Assembly (NCBI GenBank): GCA_964413425.1
Contig: CAYPST010000004.1
Coordinates: 25,454-89,453 of the forward strand
Direction: 5' to 3'
DNA length: 64,000 nucleotides
Source: DATFLS01 sp964413425
Lineage (GTDB): Bacteria > Fidelibacterota > JAANXI01
The position numbers and the translations under genes were made by a program. Below, piece after piece: positions 50,273 to 58,268 of this stretch (its first letter is position 1; each line of letters begins with the position of its first letter). The notes beneath the pieces are model-generated. The model saw only the letters and a list, made by a program, of their open reading frames with translations, made no database searches and was not told the DNA's origin.

Positions 50273-51554
50273 CTGAATAGTAATTACAGAGTATATCTTT
50301 TTCCTCGAAATTTTGTCTGATGGTCTCAAACGCCTTCGTCGAATTATCCATACCGAGCCATTGGCGATCGAGCACATCTGCTACAAATAACGTACTGCCC
50401 GAACCAGCGAAACTGTCCAGAACCAGACTGCCCTTATTCGAAGAATTTAAAATGATACGTCGTAACAGATCGTGGTTTTTTTCCGTGGGGTACGAGACAT
50501 AGGATTTACCCCGATCTTTAAATTCCCACACATCCTGGACTTTTTTCCCTTTATGGTCTTTCGCAAAAACCATTTTTCTCGGATTGCCCGTCTCGGACCA
50601 TTCAATGAGACCTTGCATATCTAACCAGGTTAATTCTTCCCTGCTATATCGCCAATGTCGACCTTTTGGTGGTTGGAGTCCGTTCCATTCTTTTCCGGTA
50701 TCCCCATTGTTTGTTTCCCCTGGGGCATGAAGGGGATGAGTCGTGTATCGCCCAAATTTGGGGTGGGTCTTTGGGAATAGTCGTTTTTCTTCGTCAGCCG
50801 ATAAAGGTTTTCTGACTTCATTCCAAATATTTTTACCCCGGGATTTCGCATAAAACAATATCATATCAGAGTAATTGCCATAGGCGTTCCGGGCAAAATT
50901 TTTCGGATTACATTTTATCCGCGTAATGTCATTGATGGAATTTTGATAACCGAAAATTTCGTCCATAATAATTTTGACGTAATGTCCGATTTTTTTATCA
51001 ATGTGGAGATAAATACTTCCTTGCTCTGACAGCATTTCTCGAAGAAGGATTAAACGTTTCCGCAGAAATTCGAGAAATTGATGATTGACCAATTCGTCGG
51101 AATAGGCAACTTCCTTGTTGTGGTAAGAAAATTCTTGTCCCGTGCCAAACGGTGGGTCAATATAAATCAGGTCTACCTTACCTTGTAATTCCTGCTTGAA
51201 ATATTGCAGCGCATGATAATTGTCTCCAAAAATAAATTGATTATACGGTTTCTCGTGATTTTCTTCGATAATTTCGAGTTCAACAGGGGATTTATCATTG
51301 GTGATATGATGACTTTCCAATTTATTGTCATATTCTAAACTACAATTTCTGGAATTTCTCTTATACTGCACGTTGACATCGGAGACAGTCGTATGTTCAT
51401 TCATAAACTCTTGAAAATCGGGAAGGGGAATGCGATAGGTTCGATTGATTTTTACCGCATTTAATTGTTTATTTTTAATATATTTAGACACCGTTTGTCT
51501 GGTTAAATCTAACGTATTGGCCACTTCATCAATTGTGAGAAAATCCTTTTCCAT
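50256..51554 (-). CDS. Type II DNA methyltransferase with N-terminal helix-turn-helix domain
   Basis: A 432-residue protein. Residues 1-55 form an excisionase/MerR-like HTH (LTIDEVANTLDLTRQTVSKY). The methyltransferase part has motif IV DLIYIDPPFGTGQEF near residue 140 and motif I VLDSFAGSGSTLF near 390; this IV-then-I order is the beta class, and DPPF suggests N6-adenine methylation (N4-cytosine cannot be excluded). It should protect the site cut by the neighbouring nuclease. The HTH probably represses its own gene, since an inverted repeat lies upstream (51569-51600). The gene is intact although the nuclease is broken. Confidence 0.9.
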   Translation of the reverse strand: MEKDFLTIDEVANTLDLTRQTVSKYIKNKQLNAVKINRTYRIPLPDFQEFMNEHTTVSDVNVQYKRNSRNCSLEYDNKLESHHITNDKSPVELEIIEENHEKPYNQFIFGDNYHALQYFKQELQGKVDLIYIDPPFGTGQEFSYHNKEVAYSDELVNHQFLEFLRKRLILLREMLSEQGSIYLHIDKKIGHYVKIIMDEIFGYQNSINDITRIKCNPKNFARNAYGNYSDMILFYAKSRGKNIWNEVRKPLSADEEKRLFPKTHPKFGRYTTHPLHAPGETNNGDTGKEWNGLQPPKGRHWRYSREELTWLDMQGLIEWSETGNPRKMVFAKDHKGKKVQDVWEFKDRGKSYVSYPTEKNHDLLRRIILNSSNKGSLVLDSFAGSGSTLFVADVLDRQWLGMDNSTKAFETIRQNFEEKDILCNYYSVKSLQ

Positions 51555-51568
51555 GTGTTTATCTCTTT

Positions 51569-51600
51569 GTTAATAATTACAAAATTTAACTAATATTAAC
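51569..51600 (-). promoter_or_regulatory. Candidate operator upstream of the HTH-methyltransferase
   Basis: GTTAATA (51569-51575) and TATTAAC (51594-51600) form a 7-bp inverted repeat 15 bases before the methyltransferase start, a good place for auto-repression by its HTH domain. Confidence 0.45.
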
Positions 51601-51644
51601 GTGAATTTTATAGTGACATTCTGTCGAATGCAAGGTTTTTTTCT

Positions 51645-51658
51645 AAAGCCTGCTAACC
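51645..51658 (-). repeat. Right 14-bp inverted repeat bounding the restriction-modification island
   Basis: AAAGCCTGCTAACC, exact reverse complement of 49264-49277. The enclosed segment is 2.4 kb. Confidence 0.75.
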
Positions 51659-51768
51659 CCGCTGCACCGGGTAGCAGGTAATACATCCGTTTTGTTCAGA
51701 TAAGAGACAGAGAAGGTTCCCTCAGAGAAGGGAATATTTGTGGTACGAGAAGACTGGGACAGACAAGC

Positions 51769-52347
51769 CTATTGACCGGAACCGGGAGTACTCTTCCGGA
51801 CTGTGGTATAAATATAATCCCCGGTCGGTTTTCTGTTGCCGTTTGCGGCATTCCCGGCGGCATAAAATGAGATCACGCCTTCGGCCGGACTCGGTGCCCG
51901 CCAGACAAATTTCCACTGAATCGGACCATCTTTTTCGCCCTGGTGAGTACCACGCCGGCCGTGCTTCAAATAGAATCGTTCGTTCCCGTCTACTTCATCG
52001 GTTTCCACCTGCATGCTGCCTTCATCAAATTTGGTGATCTCGCCGCTTCTGGTGCCGTCGTCATTGATGATGGTAACCTGAAAACCCCAGCGCTGCTGCC
52101 CCTCCTGCTGCAGTTGGATTGTTATAGGATAGGTGTTCCCGGGAGTGTAAGTCTCGGGAATTCCCTGTAGGGAGAAAGTTCCGGGACCGGAATTTACCTC
52201 GTAGTCACTATGGCAATCACTGGCGGCACAAATGCTTTCTCCCGGCGCGCCGGTGCGTTTATTCTTGGGGCCACGCGCATAGGAGAATGCCAGGACTGCA
52301 ATGCTGATAAGGATGAGAAAGAGCAGTGCACGATTTATATAATACAT
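51769..52347 (-). CDS. Secreted/anchored choice-of-anchor V (reeler-like) domain protein with CX4CH motif
   Basis: A 192-residue protein. An N-terminal hydrophobic helix (YYINRALLFLILISIAVLAF) is a signal anchor or signal peptide. KRTGAPGESICAASDCHSDYE follows: in relatives this is usually GAPGE..CxxCH, a single c-type heme site, but here the spacing is CX4CH. The beta-sandwich domain (YTPGNTYPITIQLQQEGQQRW, GFQVTIINDDGTRSGEI, VISFYAAGNAANGN) is the reeler-like 'choice-of-anchor V' type. Role unknown; an extracellular or periplasmic electron or surface function is possible. No partner gene is near. Confidence 0.75.
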   Translation of the reverse strand: MYYINRALLFLILISIAVLAFSYARGPKNKRTGAPGESICAASDCHSDYEVNSGPGTFSLQGIPETYTPGNTYPITIQLQQEGQQRWGFQVTIINDDGTRSGEITKFDEGSMQVETDEVDGNERFYLKHGRRGTHQGEKDGPIQWKFVWRAPSPAEGVISFYAAGNAANGNRKPTGDYIYTTVRKSTPGSGQ

Positions 52348-52423
52348 AAGTCCCTGTTATTTTTTTGTTCTATGACTAATAAGTTAGTTCAGGAAAGCAA
52401 AGGCATTGGCAACCGGTATGGTA

Positions 52424-52469
52424 GAGCCGTTTCCCCGATTGGATCGGGATCGTCGACATGCAACGGCTC
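52424..52469. repeat. Nested hairpin GAGCCGTT..AACGGCTC
   Basis: An 8-bp outer stem (52424-52431/52462-52469) encloses an inner CCCGAT/ATCGGG stem. It may be another palindromic repeat or a structured RNA; no second copy was found in the window. Confidence 0.45.
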
Positions 52470-52656
52470 CGCAGGGTATGAAGAGCGGTGCCAGGCATGG
52501 AAAAACCCCCTTCCGGCTTCCTTGACTTTAATGTTCCTGAATAGATTTAATAGTCATATTTTGTTGGTAATATCCGCCATTATTTGCAGAGAAAATGTAA
52601 GATCCCTTTCAAAAAATGAAAAACAAAATTGGCCCGGATGAGAAGAAGACTAGAAA

Positions 52657-52688
52657 AAAGCACGGGCCAAGTAATGACCCGTGCTTTT
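52657..52688. terminator. Bidirectional rho-independent terminator
   Basis: AAAAGCACGGG (52657-52667)/CCCGTGCTTTT (52678-52688). It lies 29 bases beyond the stop of the TPR gene on the minus strand. Confidence 0.88.
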
Positions 52689-52717
52689 AACCATTCAGAA
52701 ACGGTGAAAGAATTGAA

Positions 52718-53836
52718 TTATTGACTCTGTTGCTGGCCTTGCTGTTGCTGCTGTAATGCTTTCGCTTTCTCCAGCAACTCCTGGGCTCTCTCCTGTTCAC
52801 CCAGCCGGTACACGGTAATAGCCAATTTTCGGATGACCTGTGCATTTTCCGGCTCTTGCTCTAAAACCTGTTCAAATGCATCCCTGGCCTCTTCCCAACG
52901 TTCCAGCTCCTGATACAGTTCCCCGACCCGGGTCAGGGCTTCCACATCGTCCGGGTTAATGCTGATGGCTTTCTCCATGGCCTGGATCGCCTGATCGTAC
53001 TGCTGCTGGGCTTGATCCTGCTGTTCGTCCCCGTCTAAGTTTTGTGCCAGTTGGATGTGAAGGATGGCTTTGTTGAAATAGAGAGTTGCGTTTTCCGGAT
53101 CCTGTTCGATTGCCCGCTGCATCATATCCAGGGCTTCTGCGGTTTTGCCTTCCTTGATATAGAGATTCGAGAGCAATTGGGTGGCTGCACTGTTCTCAGG
53201 GTCAATTTCACGGGCTTTTTGGAGGAGCTCAATGGCTCTTTGATTCTGGCCCTCTTCAGCCAGCAGCCTCCCATAGTTAAACAGCACATTAAAGTTTTCA
53301 GGGTCGTTCTCCAGGGCTCGCTCAAAAGTCGATTTTGCGCGATCGATTTGATCGAGCAAGAGATACGCAGTCGCCAGGCTGCCATAGGTTTCCGGCTTGG
53401 ATGGCATTATTCTAACCGCAGTTTCAAAATTCTTCACCGCGTCTTCCAGCAATTGCTGGCGCTTCTCGTCTTGCTGGTTCAAGGCCTGGTTATACGTTTT
53501 CGCTCCCGCGTTAAATTCTTGTGACCAGTATCGCAAACGGATATTCTCGATGTCATTCCTGAACTTATTACTCATTGCGAGAGAGCGTTCAAACGCTTCG
53601 TTCATCTGCTCATACTCACCCTGGCGAGCATAGATTTGTGATCCCAGCAAATAGGGAATTTCGGGATTGTCCGGCTCCACTTCTTCTGCCTTTTTCAGAA
53701 ACTCTTCAGCCTCTTCCCAGCTTTGCTGCTGGATGTACAATTTGGCTGAGGTGAGTTCCTGGGTCTGGCAGGAGAGGAAGAGGATAACCGGAGCGATAAT
53801 AACTGCCAGAACAAGAAAAATACGACGTAGGTTCAT
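52718..53836 (-). CDS. TPR-repeat lipoprotein
   Basis: A 372-residue protein. Signal peptide with lipobox LFLSC (Cys at about 23), so it should be lipid-anchored. The rest is made of at least seven tetratricopeptide repeats (e.g. AKLYIQQQSWEEAEEFLKKA, ALENDPENFNVLFNYGRLLA, AIEQDPENATLYFNKAIL), ending in a Gln-rich tail. TPRs bind partner proteins; the partner is unknown. It is monocistronic with its own terminator. Confidence 0.92.
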   Translation of the reverse strand: MNLRRIFLVLAVIIAPVILFLSCQTQELTSAKLYIQQQSWEEAEEFLKKAEEVEPDNPEIPYLLGSQIYARQGEYEQMNEAFERSLAMSNKFRNDIENIRLRYWSQEFNAGAKTYNQALNQQDEKRQQLLEDAVKNFETAVRIMPSKPETYGSLATAYLLLDQIDRAKSTFERALENDPENFNVLFNYGRLLAEEGQNQRAIELLQKAREIDPENSAATQLLSNLYIKEGKTAEALDMMQRAIEQDPENATLYFNKAILHIQLAQNLDGDEQQDQAQQQYDQAIQAMEKAISINPDDVEALTRVGELYQELERWEEARDAFEQVLEQEPENAQVIRKLAITVYRLGEQERAQELLEKAKALQQQQQGQQQSQ

Positions 53837-53927
53837 GCTCTTACTCCTCTACATTTTTTCAAATAAAACATACGTGCAGAAAATATCCCTAAACGGCCAG
53901 TATATCAAGGAGAAAAGTGGGTGCGGT

Positions 53928-54983
53928 TCAGTTCGCGTTCAGCAGGAATGTACGAAAATTGAACGGGGGATAGGCAACTCCGATATCGGTAATGATCGCG
54001 GTAATATATGCTGCCGGCGTGACGTCAAAGGCGGGGGCGTATGCCGACACATTTTCCGGAGCGGTTTGCATCGTCCGCCATGAGAGCACTTCTTCTTTCC
54101 CCCGGATTTCAATGGGTATATCATCTCCGCTTTCGATGGTGAGGTCGATTGTGGAAGTCGGAGCAGCCACATAGAAAGGCACGTGATGTGCTTTTGCCGC
54201 GATTGCGAGATGATACGTACCAATTTTATTGGCGGTGTCGCCGTTATTCGCAATACGATCCGCCCCGACGAGTACACAGTTGATGTGTTCTTGCTGCATC
54301 AACGCGGCTCCCATGCCATCACTCATGACCGTCACCGGAATGCCGGCCCGATGCAGTTCCCAGGCAGTCAATCGGGCGCCCTGCAGGAGCGGCCGGGTTT
54401 CGTCGGCGAACACTCGAACGGATTTTCCCTGCATGACCGCAGAATAGATCACGCCCAGTGCGGTGCCGATTCCACCCGTAGCCAGGGCACCGGTATTACA
54501 ATGGGTGATCACCTGTCCCGAATCGGCCAGGAGTTCCGCGCCGTTCTGGCCAATTTTCTTACAGCGTTCTTCGTCTTCCCGGTGGAGAGCCACCGCTTCT
54601 TGTTCCAGAAATCGATACGCATTGTCGCTGATAACAGAGCCGGCGTCCCTCCCTCGCGCAATCATGCGATTCACCGCCCACTCAAGATTTACTGCCGTTG
54701 GTCTGGCAGAGATGAGCGGGCCGATCTTTTGCCGCAATTGATCCCAGTCCGGGGGGGCTGAAGATCCTTTCCATTCGCTTGCGGCCAGCACCGTACCATA
54801 TGCCCCGGCGATACCCAATGCCGGAGCTCCCCGGATAGCAAGCGCCTTGATGGCTCCGATGAGATGGTTGACCTCCTGGATATGGAGGATCACTTCCTTC
54901 TCCGGGAGTTGTGTTTGATCGAGCAGATGGAGGGTATCATCTTCCCACCAGAGTGCCCGGGCGATGTTGAGCTCTCTATTCAC
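53928..54983 (-). CDS. mtnA: S-methyl-5-thioribose-1-phosphate isomerase
   Basis: A 351-residue protein of the eIF2B-like family: LLDQTQLPEKEVIL, AIRGAPALGIAGAYG, THCNTGALATGGIGTALGV (with the catalytic Cys), ETRPLLQGARLTAWEL, VGADRIANNGDTANKIGTY (catalytic Asp). It isomerises methylthioribose-1-phosphate in methionine salvage. The GTG at 54983 is preferred because it overlaps the yjbQ stop by 8 bases and fits usual length; an ATG at 55028 lies deep inside yjbQ. Order on this strand: pfkB kinase, yjbQ, mtnA. Confidence 0.93.
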   Translation of the reverse strand: MNRELNIARALWWEDDTLHLLDQTQLPEKEVILHIQEVNHLIGAIKALAIRGAPALGIAGAYGTVLAASEWKGSSAPPDWDQLRQKIGPLISARPTAVNLEWAVNRMIARGRDAGSVISDNAYRFLEQEAVALHREDEERCKKIGQNGAELLADSGQVITHCNTGALATGGIGTALGVIYSAVMQGKSVRVFADETRPLLQGARLTAWELHRAGIPVTVMSDGMGAALMQQEHINCVLVGADRIANNGDTANKIGTYHLAIAAKAHHVPFYVAAPTSTIDLTIESGDDIPIEIRGKEEVLSWRTMQTAPENVSAYAPAFDVTPAAYITAIITDIGVAYPPFNFRTFLLNAN

Positions 54984-55395
54984 CGATAAGTTGGACCACC
55001 AGTTTTCTCTGGCGTGCGGGCACGTCATAGTCCAGGAATATAATCTGCTGCCAGGTGCCCAGCGTCATATCGCCATCCACAATCGGGACGGTTAAATCGG
55101 GTTTGGTCAGCGTGGCGCGAATATGGGAATGACCGTTGCCGTCATGCCAGGTTTCATTATGATGATACGTTTTGCCGGCAGGCGCTAGTTTCTCCCACAA
55201 TTCCGGGATATCCTGCAGTAAGCCGGGTTCGTACTCAACAGTGGAGATTCCACCGGTCGATCCGGGCACGAAAATGGTCACCTGACCGCTTGTGATCCCC
55301 GTCTTCCGGATGATGGAGCGCACGTCATCTGAAATATTGATAATATCGATTTCCGGCTTGGTGCTGAGATTGATGTATTCCGTAACAATCTGCAT
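54976..55395 (-). CDS. YjbQ/UPF0047-family protein (secondary thiamine-phosphate synthase)
   Basis: A 139-residue protein with the family core: ITSGQVTIFVPGSTGGISTVEYEPG, then HDGNGHSHIRATL with the clustered His residues and LGTWQQIIFLDYD. The family shows weak thiamine-phosphate synthase activity; its real job is unsettled. It overlaps the kinase gene by one base and mtnA by 8, so the three are translated together. Confidence 0.93.
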   Translation of the reverse strand: MQIVTEYINLSTKPEIDIINISDDVRSIIRKTGITSGQVTIFVPGSTGGISTVEYEPGLLQDIPELWEKLAPAGKTYHHNETWHDGNGHSHIRATLTKPDLTVPIVDGDMTLGTWQQIIFLDYDVPARQRKLVVQLIGE

Positions 55396-56303
55396 CAGTT
55401 CTTCTCAAATGCTGTTAACTCTTTAAACTTGTCGTATCGCTCTTCTATTGCATCCTCTGACAAAGAGCTGAGTCGTTCCAGGCCGAAGGATTCCACATTA
55501 TAGCTGGCCAGCGTGCTGCCGTAAATAATGGCCTGCCGCAGATCCGTATCCTCCATGGAGTTGAGTCTGCTCAAGTGGCCGACTACTCCCCCGGCGAAGA
55601 CATCGCCGGCCCCGGTGGGATCGACAATGTCCTCCAGCGGATAACCCGGTGCGAAGAAAATGCCTGCCTCATTCACCAGCATGGCTCCGTGTTCACCCTT
55701 CTTGATGATCAGATGTTTGGGCCCTCGCCGGAGCAGCTGTTTGGCTGCCTTGAAAAGATTCGGCTCATCGGTGAACTGCCGGGCCTCGGAATCACTGAGG
55801 AGAAAGATGTCGGTCTTCGCAATCACCTGTTCCAGCTCCCGGGCGGTCGTATCGATCCACAGATTCATGGTATCGGCGATCACAATCCCCGGATTGGCAA
55901 CTTGTGAGAGCACCTCCAGCTGGAGGGAGGGATGAATATTCGCCAAGAAGAGGTGCGTGGCAGTGGTGTACTTCTCCGGAATCCGGGGGGAAAACGACTC
56001 AAACACATTCAGCTGAGTATCCAGCGTATCCCGGTGGTTCATATCCAGATGATATCGGGTCGACCACCGAAAGGTTTTCCCCTGCTCCTGCTGTAAACCG
56101 GCCAGATCCACTCCATGCTTTTCCAGCAGGTGAAAACCCTCCTCCGGAAAATCAGTCCCCACCACCCCGACCAGAAAGACCTGGTCGAAATAGCTGGCTG
56201 CCACACTGAAATACATGGCAGACCCGCCCAGCACCTCCTCTCGACGTCCGAATGGTGTCTCAATCGTATCAAGCGCCACTGAACCCACGACCAGTATCGA
56301 CAA
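55395..56303 (-). CDS. PfkB-family carbohydrate kinase
   Basis: A 302-residue ribokinase-fold protein: VVGSVALDTIETPFG at the start, GGSAMYFSVAASYFDQVFLVG (substrate lid), and VDPTGAGDVFAGGVVG with the catalytic Asp near residue 235. Substrate cannot be read from sequence. Because mtnA follows in the same unit, a kinase acting on a thio-sugar or nucleoside of methionine salvage is possible; the true methylthioribose kinase (MtnK) belongs to another family, so this is inference only. Confidence 0.88.
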   Translation of the reverse strand: MSILVVGSVALDTIETPFGRREEVLGGSAMYFSVAASYFDQVFLVGVVGTDFPEEGFHLLEKHGVDLAGLQQEQGKTFRWSTRYHLDMNHRDTLDTQLNVFESFSPRIPEKYTTATHLFLANIHPSLQLEVLSQVANPGIVIADTMNLWIDTTARELEQVIAKTDIFLLSDSEARQFTDEPNLFKAAKQLLRRGPKHLIIKKGEHGAMLVNEAGIFFAPGYPLEDIVDPTGAGDVFAGGVVGHLSRLNSMEDTDLRQAIIYGSTLASYNVESFGLERLSSLSEDAIEERYDKFKELTAFEKN

Positions 56304-56428
56304 AATTTATTCTCCCTTACTTCCTGTTCCAAAAAATGCCTTGCCCGTATTCAATTTCAGTTTCCCGGAGAAATGGTACAAAGTGCGAGGCCGTTGTGTG
56401 ATCCGCTCTATTTCCTGCGATTCTTCCG

Positions 56429-57352
56429 TTACAGCGACACCTTTGCCAGATTACTGCGGACATGCTCGGCCGATTCTTCAAATGCGGCTTTTTCTTCGTC
56501 ATTCAGTTCGACTTCCAGAATTTCTTCGACCCCGTTGCGTCCCAGTTTAATCGGCACACCCATGTACAAATCTTTGAGTCCATATTCTCCGGTGAGCCAG
56601 GCGGCACAGGGAAGAATCCGTTTACGATCTTTGGTGATGGCTTCCACCATTTCCGCCACTGCCGCAGACGGGGCATAATAGGCGCTGCCTTCTTTTAGCA
56701 GGCTGACAATCTCGCCGCCGGCTTTCCGCGTCCGTTCCACAATGGCATCAATCTTATCCTGGGACAGCAGATCGGGAAGCGGAATACCGGCAACTGTGGC
56801 ATATCTGGGCAGGGGCACCATCGTATCACCATGCCCACCCAATACCATGGCCTGAATATCCTGCACAGAGACATCCAATTCCATGGCTACGAACGAACGG
56901 AACCGGGCAGTATCCAGTATACCGGCCATCCCTACGACGCGGTTCGGGGGAAAGTTGCTGACTTTCAACGCCACATACGCCATCACATCCAGTGGATTGG
57001 TGACCATAACGATGGTGGTTTCCGGTGATTGATCCACCACATTTTTCACCACGGCCTGAATAATTTCGGTATTCTTTGCCAGAAGGTCATCCCGACTCAT
57101 GCCCGGTCTTCTGGCCAAGCCTGCGGTGATCACCGTGATGGAGGAACCGGCAGTTTCTTCATAGCCGTTACTCCCGAGCGTACGGGTGTCGAATCCCTCA
57201 ACGGGGGCGGATTCCCACATATCAAGCGCTTTTCCCTGGGGCATGCCTTCCACGATGTCAACCAGTACAACTTCTTCAGCCAGCTCTTTCTCGGCGATAC
57301 GCTGAGCGGTATTTTCACCAACATGTCCGGCACCAATGACGGATATTTTCAT
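56429..57352 (-). CDS. mdh: Malate dehydrogenase (LDH-like type)
   Basis: A 307-residue NAD enzyme: ISVIGAGHVGENTAQRI (Rossmann motif), LARRPGMSRDDLL (the Arg pair selecting the dicarboxylate, as in MDH), VTNPLDVMAYVALK, VVGMAGILDTARF and GGHGDTMVPLPRYATVAG with the catalytic His. RRPGMSRDD is the malate signature rather than lactate. It serves the citric-acid cycle. AGGAGGC lies close to the ATG. Monocistronic. Confidence 0.96.
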   Translation of the reverse strand: MKISVIGAGHVGENTAQRIAEKELAEEVVLVDIVEGMPQGKALDMWESAPVEGFDTRTLGSNGYEETAGSSITVITAGLARRPGMSRDDLLAKNTEIIQAVVKNVVDQSPETTIVMVTNPLDVMAYVALKVSNFPPNRVVGMAGILDTARFRSFVAMELDVSVQDIQAMVLGGHGDTMVPLPRYATVAGIPLPDLLSQDKIDAIVERTRKAGGEIVSLLKEGSAYYAPSAAVAEMVEAITKDRKRILPCAAWLTGEYGLKDLYMGVPIKLGRNGVEEILEVELNDEEKAAFEESAEHVRSNLAKVSL

Positions 57353-57442
57353 GACTGCCTCCTGTGTTTGCGCCTGAAGAAATAGTTCTTCAGGCTATGT
57401 TCTAGTTCTGAATAGCCCGCTGTCCGATGCTGCGGTATTTAT

Positions 57443-57474
57443 AAAATAAAAAGGCGTGGAATATCTCCACGCCT
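57443..57474 (-). terminator. Rho-independent terminator of rng-rplU-rpmA
   Basis: AGGCGTGGA (57452-57460)/TCCACGCCT (57466-57474) stem, followed on the minus strand by TTTTTATTTTAT, about 87 bases beyond the rpmA stop. Confidence 0.85.
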
Positions 57475-57560
57475 CCATAGAGTTCAACTGCAGAAGTTAC
57501 ATGTGAAGTTTAGAGGCATTATGAATTTTTGCGTGTGACTCATGGAATCCCATTCCAGGG

Positions 57561-57815
57561 TTATTCCGGATAGACGCTTACCACTTTTTTATCGCGACCA
57601 CGTCGTTCAAAGGTAACCCGTCCGTCAATTTTTGCGAAAAGCGTATCGTCACCGCCCCGGCCCACATTCCATCCGGCGTGGATTTTGGTGCCGCGCTGCC
57701 GAACGATTATGCTCCCGGCAGTAACCATTTCATTGCCATACGCCTTCACACCTAATCGCTTCGCATTGCTGTCACGGCCGTTTTTAGAAGATCCTACACC
57801 TTTTTTATGTGCCAT
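57561..57815 (-). CDS. rpmA: 50S ribosomal protein L27
   Basis: An 84-residue protein: AHKKGVGSSKNGRDSNAKRLGVKAYG at the start and GSIIVRQRGTKIHAGWNVGRGGDDTLFA. The N-terminal tail reaching toward the peptidyl transferase centre is the normal AHKKG form with no Firmicute-type leader. It follows rplU by five bases; a terminator follows. Confidence 0.98.
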   Translation of the reverse strand: MAHKKGVGSSKNGRDSNAKRLGVKAYGNEMVTAGSIIVRQRGTKIHAGWNVGRGGDDTLFAKIDGRVTFERRGRDKKVVSVYPE

Positions 57816-57820
57816 ATCAT

Positions 57821-58216
57821 TTACTCCTTCGAATCCTTTGCTTCAGCGGTTTCTTCAGAGGCTTGTTTCTTCGATGTTTTCCTGGTGGTTGATTTTCCGT
57901 TTCCGCCGGTTACAATTTTGTCGATTTGAATAGCCGTGTATTGCTGCCGATGCCCGCGTTTGCGCTGGTATCTGTTCCGCCGCTTCTTTTTATAGACGAT
58001 CACCTTCTCATCTTTTCCATGCCCTACGACTGTCGCTTCAACCTTCGCCCCTTCCACTACAGGTGTACCCACGAGCTGTTTCTTGCCTTCGTTCAGAAAA
58101 AGAACCCGGTCGTACGACACTTTTCCCCCCTCCTCCACTTCGGTTTTGGGAACCTGGATAATGGCATCGGGACTCACTTTATATTGCATCCCCTTAATTT
58201 CGACTACGGCGTACAT
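57821..58216 (-). CDS. rplU: 50S ribosomal protein L21
   Basis: A 131-residue protein: MYAVVEIKGMQYKVSPDAII, VGTPVVEGAKVEATVV and KKKRRNRYQRKRGHRQQYTAI are typical. It has an extension of about 30 Lys/Ser/Glu-rich residues after the usual end near residue 103. Located between rng and rpmA on the minus strand. Confidence 0.97.
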   Translation of the reverse strand: MYAVVEIKGMQYKVSPDAIIQVPKTEVEEGGKVSYDRVLFLNEGKKQLVGTPVVEGAKVEATVVGHGKDEKVIVYKKKRRNRYQRKRGHRQQYTAIQIDKIVTGGNGKSTTRKTSKKQASEETAEAKDSKE

Positions 58217-58268
58217 TTACAACTACTCCTCTTTTCCAGAATGTTCCAATAATTTCAAACGTGAAAAT

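Larger units (their letters stand above)
52348..52717. other. Gene-free region with a nested hairpin and a terminator
   Basis: 370 bases with no credible gene. It holds the nested hairpin at 52424-52469 and the terminator at 52657-52688. A 143-codon open frame here has no family features. Confidence 0.5.
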
